Assembly: GCA_902764045.1 (NCBI GenBank)
Contig: CACWUI010000110.1
Span: forward strand, 1-7,014
Direction of reading: 5' to 3'
Source of the DNA: an uncultured Lachnospiraceae bacterium
GTDB taxonomy: Bacteria; Bacillota; Clostridia; Lachnospirales; Lachnospiraceae
DNA length: 7,014 nt
Shown here one piece after another: positions 5,892 to 7,014 of the stretch. The first letter of the stretch is position 1. Every line of letters starts with the position of its first letter. Position numbers and translations under genes: made by a program. The notes beneath the pieces are model-generated. The model searched no databases. It was not told where the DNA came from and saw nothing but the letters and a program-made list of their open reading frames with translations.

Positions 5892-5971
5892 ATGGCGAAT
5901 ACGAAGGTTAAAATTCATGCCGGTCATCAACCGACAGAAGAACAGAATGAGGACAATTTTGCCCCGGTTTT
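5892..5971 (+). pseudogene. Possible remnant: 5' end of a small gene cut off by the opposing gene
   Basis: ATG 5892 has a strong ribosome binding site, AGGAGGGAGGG (about 5876-5886). The first residues, MANTKVKIHAGHQPTEEQ, look like a genuine protein start; I associate PTEEQ-type starts with small Clostridia proteins that go on into an acidic segment. After about 20-25 codons the frame runs antisense into the hypothetical gene at 5972-6250 and stays open to 6203 only as its shadow. The simplest reading is a truncated small gene whose 3' part was replaced. A real 103-residue overlapping gene is less likely. Confidence 0.35.
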
Positions 5972-6250
5972 TCAATCTTCCTCGATCACATGTATCTCCA
6001 TATATTCAAAATCCACGCTTTCCATAAAGTTATCTTTACGGAAGCGTGTTTTTGAATGCTGTTTGAATTCCCGGATGTTGGAATCGAGCCATACGGGTTC
6101 TGCCAGATCGAACTGCCTGCAGGCACTGCTTAGGCCGTCAAGGACCTTGCGGGTACGGTTCATGTCCCCGGGATTCTCTTCAACCAGATCTTTTATGAGA
6201 TGACCGTCGTCATCGTATAATTTACACCACATTCTGAACATGTAATTCAT
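5972..6250 (-). CDS. Conserved hypothetical protein (Lachnospiraceae-type small protein)
   Basis: A 92-residue soluble, acidic protein of unknown function. The body MFRMWCKLYDDDGHLIKDL, PVWLDSNIREFKQHSKTRFR and a closing FEYMEIHVIEED look like a compact alpha/beta domain, and I recall similar FRMWxK...PxWLD...F..IEED proteins in Lachnospiraceae genomes without an assigned role. Two starts are possible: ATG 6250, only two bases from AGGA (6256-6253), or the in-frame ATG at 6241, eleven bases away; neither spacing is ideal. A minus-strand promoter lies at 6307-6279. The frame on the other strand (5892-6203) is treated as shadow because this one has the more protein-like composition and a recognisable family pattern. 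No terminator is visible directly after the stop. Confidence 0.72.
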   Translation of the reverse strand: MNYMFRMWCKLYDDDGHLIKDLVEENPGDMNRTRKVLDGLSSACRQFDLAEPVWLDSNIREFKQHSKTRFRKDNFMESVDFEYMEIHVIEED

Positions 6251-6257
6251 CTTCCTG

Positions 6258-6273
6258 TCTGAAAAATTTCAGA
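6258..6273. promoter_or_regulatory. TCTGAAA inverted repeat upstream of the hypothetical gene
   Basis: TCTGAAA (6258-6264) and TTTCAGA (6267-6273) form a perfect 7-bp inverted repeat with a 2-base spacer, between the minus-strand promoter and the start codon. A third TCTGAAA lies at 6288-6294, inside the promoter spacer. It could be an operator or an RNA stem near the ribosome binding site; no regulator is identified. Confidence 0.35.
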
Positions 6274-6278
6274 ATAAT

Positions 6279-6307
6279 AAAATAACATCTGAAATGCGGG
6301 TTGGCAA
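6279..6307 (-). promoter_or_regulatory. Putative promoter of the hypothetical gene
   Basis: On the minus strand TTGCCA (6307-6302) and TATTTT (6284-6279) are 17 bases apart, with the start codon about 29 bases downstream. The -10 box matches four of six consensus positions. It is divergent from, and only about 31 bases away from, the thiC promoter. Confidence 0.5.
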
Positions 6308-6338
6308 GAACAGGATGATCATGACAGGATTATTTCGT

Positions 6339-6367
6339 TTGACTGTGTGGTCGATAAGTGGTAGATT
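6339..6367 (+). promoter_or_regulatory. Promoter of the thiC leader
   Basis: TTGACT (6339-6344) and TAGATT (6362-6367) are 17 bases apart and lie immediately upstream of the TPP aptamer, so the transcript would begin near 6374 and carry the complete riboswitch. Confidence 0.65.
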
Positions 6368-6379
6368 AGAACAAATAAA

Positions 6380-6496
6380 ACAGGGGAGCTCGTGTGCGGG
6401 CTGAGAGGAAGTTATCAACTTCGACCCTTATGTTAAACACTGAACCATTCAGCGTTTAATTGACCTGATACGGATAATGCCGGCGTAGGAAGCATA
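6380..6496 (+). ncRNA. TPP riboswitch (THI element) aptamer
   Basis: The conserved thi-box parts are present in order: AGGGGAGC (6382-6389), a short stem 6388-6392/6397-6401, CTGAGAG (6401-6407), ACCC (6424-6427), then ACCTGAT (6463-6469) and GGATAATGCCGGCGTAGGAAGC (within 6472-6493). These form the two helical arms that hold the pyrimidine and the diphosphate of thiamine pyrophosphate. Two extra hairpins are inserted: 6408-6413/6417-6422, and a 12-pair arm 6433-6444/6448-6459 with one A-C mismatch. A terminator follows directly and thiC lies downstream, so TPP binding should switch thiC off by early termination. A strong P1 closing stem is not obvious from the sequence. Confidence 0.93.
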
Positions 6497-6509
6497 GGAC
6501 AGACTTTTT

Positions 6510-6543
6510 AAGATAAGGTGCTTCCCGCATCTTATCTTTTTTT
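6510..6543 (+). terminator. Riboswitch-controlled intrinsic terminator
   Basis: AAGATAAGGTGC (6510-6521) pairs with GCATCTTATCTT (6527-6538) with one G-U pair and a 5-base loop, followed by an uninterrupted T-run (6537-6543). TGCTTCC (6519-6525) in the upper stem and loop is complementary to GGAAGCA (6488-6494) at the 3' edge of the aptamer, which provides a plausible antiterminator pairing when TPP is absent. Confidence 0.85.
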
Positions 6544-6562
6544 AAAAAACGGAGTAGGAAGT

Positions 6563-7014
6563 ATGGAGAGAAATTTTACAACACAAATGGATGCGGCTAA
6601 GCAGGGCATCATTACTGAGGAAATGAAAAAGGTTGCCGCAAAAGAACATATGGAACCGGAAAAGCTGCGTGAGTTTATAGCAAAGGGACAGGTGATAATC
6701 CCGGCAAATAAAAATCATACGGCCCTTGATCCCAATGGTATCGGTCATGCCCTGACCACCAAGATAAATGTAAATCTCGGGGCCTCACGTGACGCTGAGG
6801 ACTGGGAGGTGGAATACCAAAAAGTGGATATGGCGGTAAAGTATGGTGCCGAGGCAATAATGGACCTTAGTTCATGCGGAGACACAAGCTCGTTCAGACG
6901 ACATATTTCCTCAAAATGCCCTGCCATGCTGGGGACGGTACCTATTTACGATGCCCTTGTATATTACAAAAAGGAGCTGAAAAAGATCACTGCCAAAGAA
7001 TGGCTGGATGTGGT
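6563..7014 (+). CDS. thiC: Phosphomethylpyrimidine synthase ThiC, N-terminal part
   Basis: The first 150 codons of ThiC, cut by the window end. ThiC is a radical SAM enzyme that rearranges aminoimidazole ribotide into hydroxymethylpyrimidine phosphate, the pyrimidine half of thiamine. The visible part has TTQMDAAKQGIITEEM (6-21), IPANKNH (46-52) leading into GHALTTKINVNLGASRD (61-77), AEAIMDLSSCGDT (97-108) and MLGTVPIYDA (122-131), all characteristic. The absence of the long N-terminal extension seen in proteobacterial ThiC points to the shorter clostridial type. The C-terminal iron-sulfur cysteine motif lies outside the window. The start is set by GGAG at 6551-6554, eight bases from the ATG, just after the riboswitch terminator, so expression should be thiamine-repressed. 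Other thi genes may follow but cannot be seen. Confidence 0.97.
   Translation, partial: MERNFTTQMDAAKQGIITEEMKKVAAKEHMEPEKLREFIAKGQVIIPANKNHTALDPNGIGHALTTKINVNLGASRDAEDWEVEYQKVDMAVKYGAEAIMDLSSCGDTSSFRRHISSKCPAMLGTVPIYDALVYYKKELKKITAKEWLDV

Noticed and set aside
6542..6927. Three minus-strand frames at the right end
   Set aside because: They are antisense to thiC, whose conserved motifs are all readable in the plus frame from 6563.

Overview
The window looks like chromosome of a Gram-positive anaerobe of the Clostridia, most likely Lachnospiraceae. This is inferred from strong AGGAGG-type ribosome binding sites, a moderately AT-rich composition, a secreted protein combining Ig-like (Big_2) and CWB2 cell-wall-binding repeats, a short-type ThiC under a TPP riboswitch, and a small hypothetical protein of a type I associate with that family. 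No species can be named from the sequence.

Layout. Positions 1-268 hold the 3' end of an ABC exporter gene, closed by a hairpin at 280-309. Next comes an accessory-looking block. A small XRE-type regulator (338-562, minus) diverges from a two-gene unit: a GIY-YIG nuclease-like protein (718-1485) and, 18 bases later, a 1120-residue secreted surface protein (1504-4866). A near-consensus promoter (609-637) drives the unit, and a perfect palindrome (615-635) sits inside it. A weaker copy of the palindrome lies just before the nuclease ribosome binding site. The block ends at 4951-4998 with a second, nearly identical copy of the 48-base hairpin element found at 276-323, so about 4.7 kb is bracketed by the same element in direct orientation.

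Downstream, a type II toxin-antitoxin pair (vapB 5448-5678, vapC 5053-5451, both minus) has its own promoter, an operator-like palindrome and a terminator. Positions 5731-5971 hold two short open frames with ribosome binding sites; these look like gene remnants or tiny genes. A conserved hypothetical protein (5972-6250, minus) follows. The rightmost part is a thiamine-controlled leader: a promoter at 6339-6367, a TPP aptamer at about 6380-6496, an intrinsic terminator at 6510-6543, and thiC from 6563, which runs off the window.

How the parts work together: the XRE protein probably represses the nuclease/surface-protein unit, and possibly itself, through the 615-635 palindrome. VapB/VapC probably autoregulate through 5701-5710. 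ThiC expression should fall when thiamine pyrophosphate is abundant. The least explained part is the hairpin-bracketed module in which an intracellular nuclease-like protein is co-transcribed with a modular surface protein.
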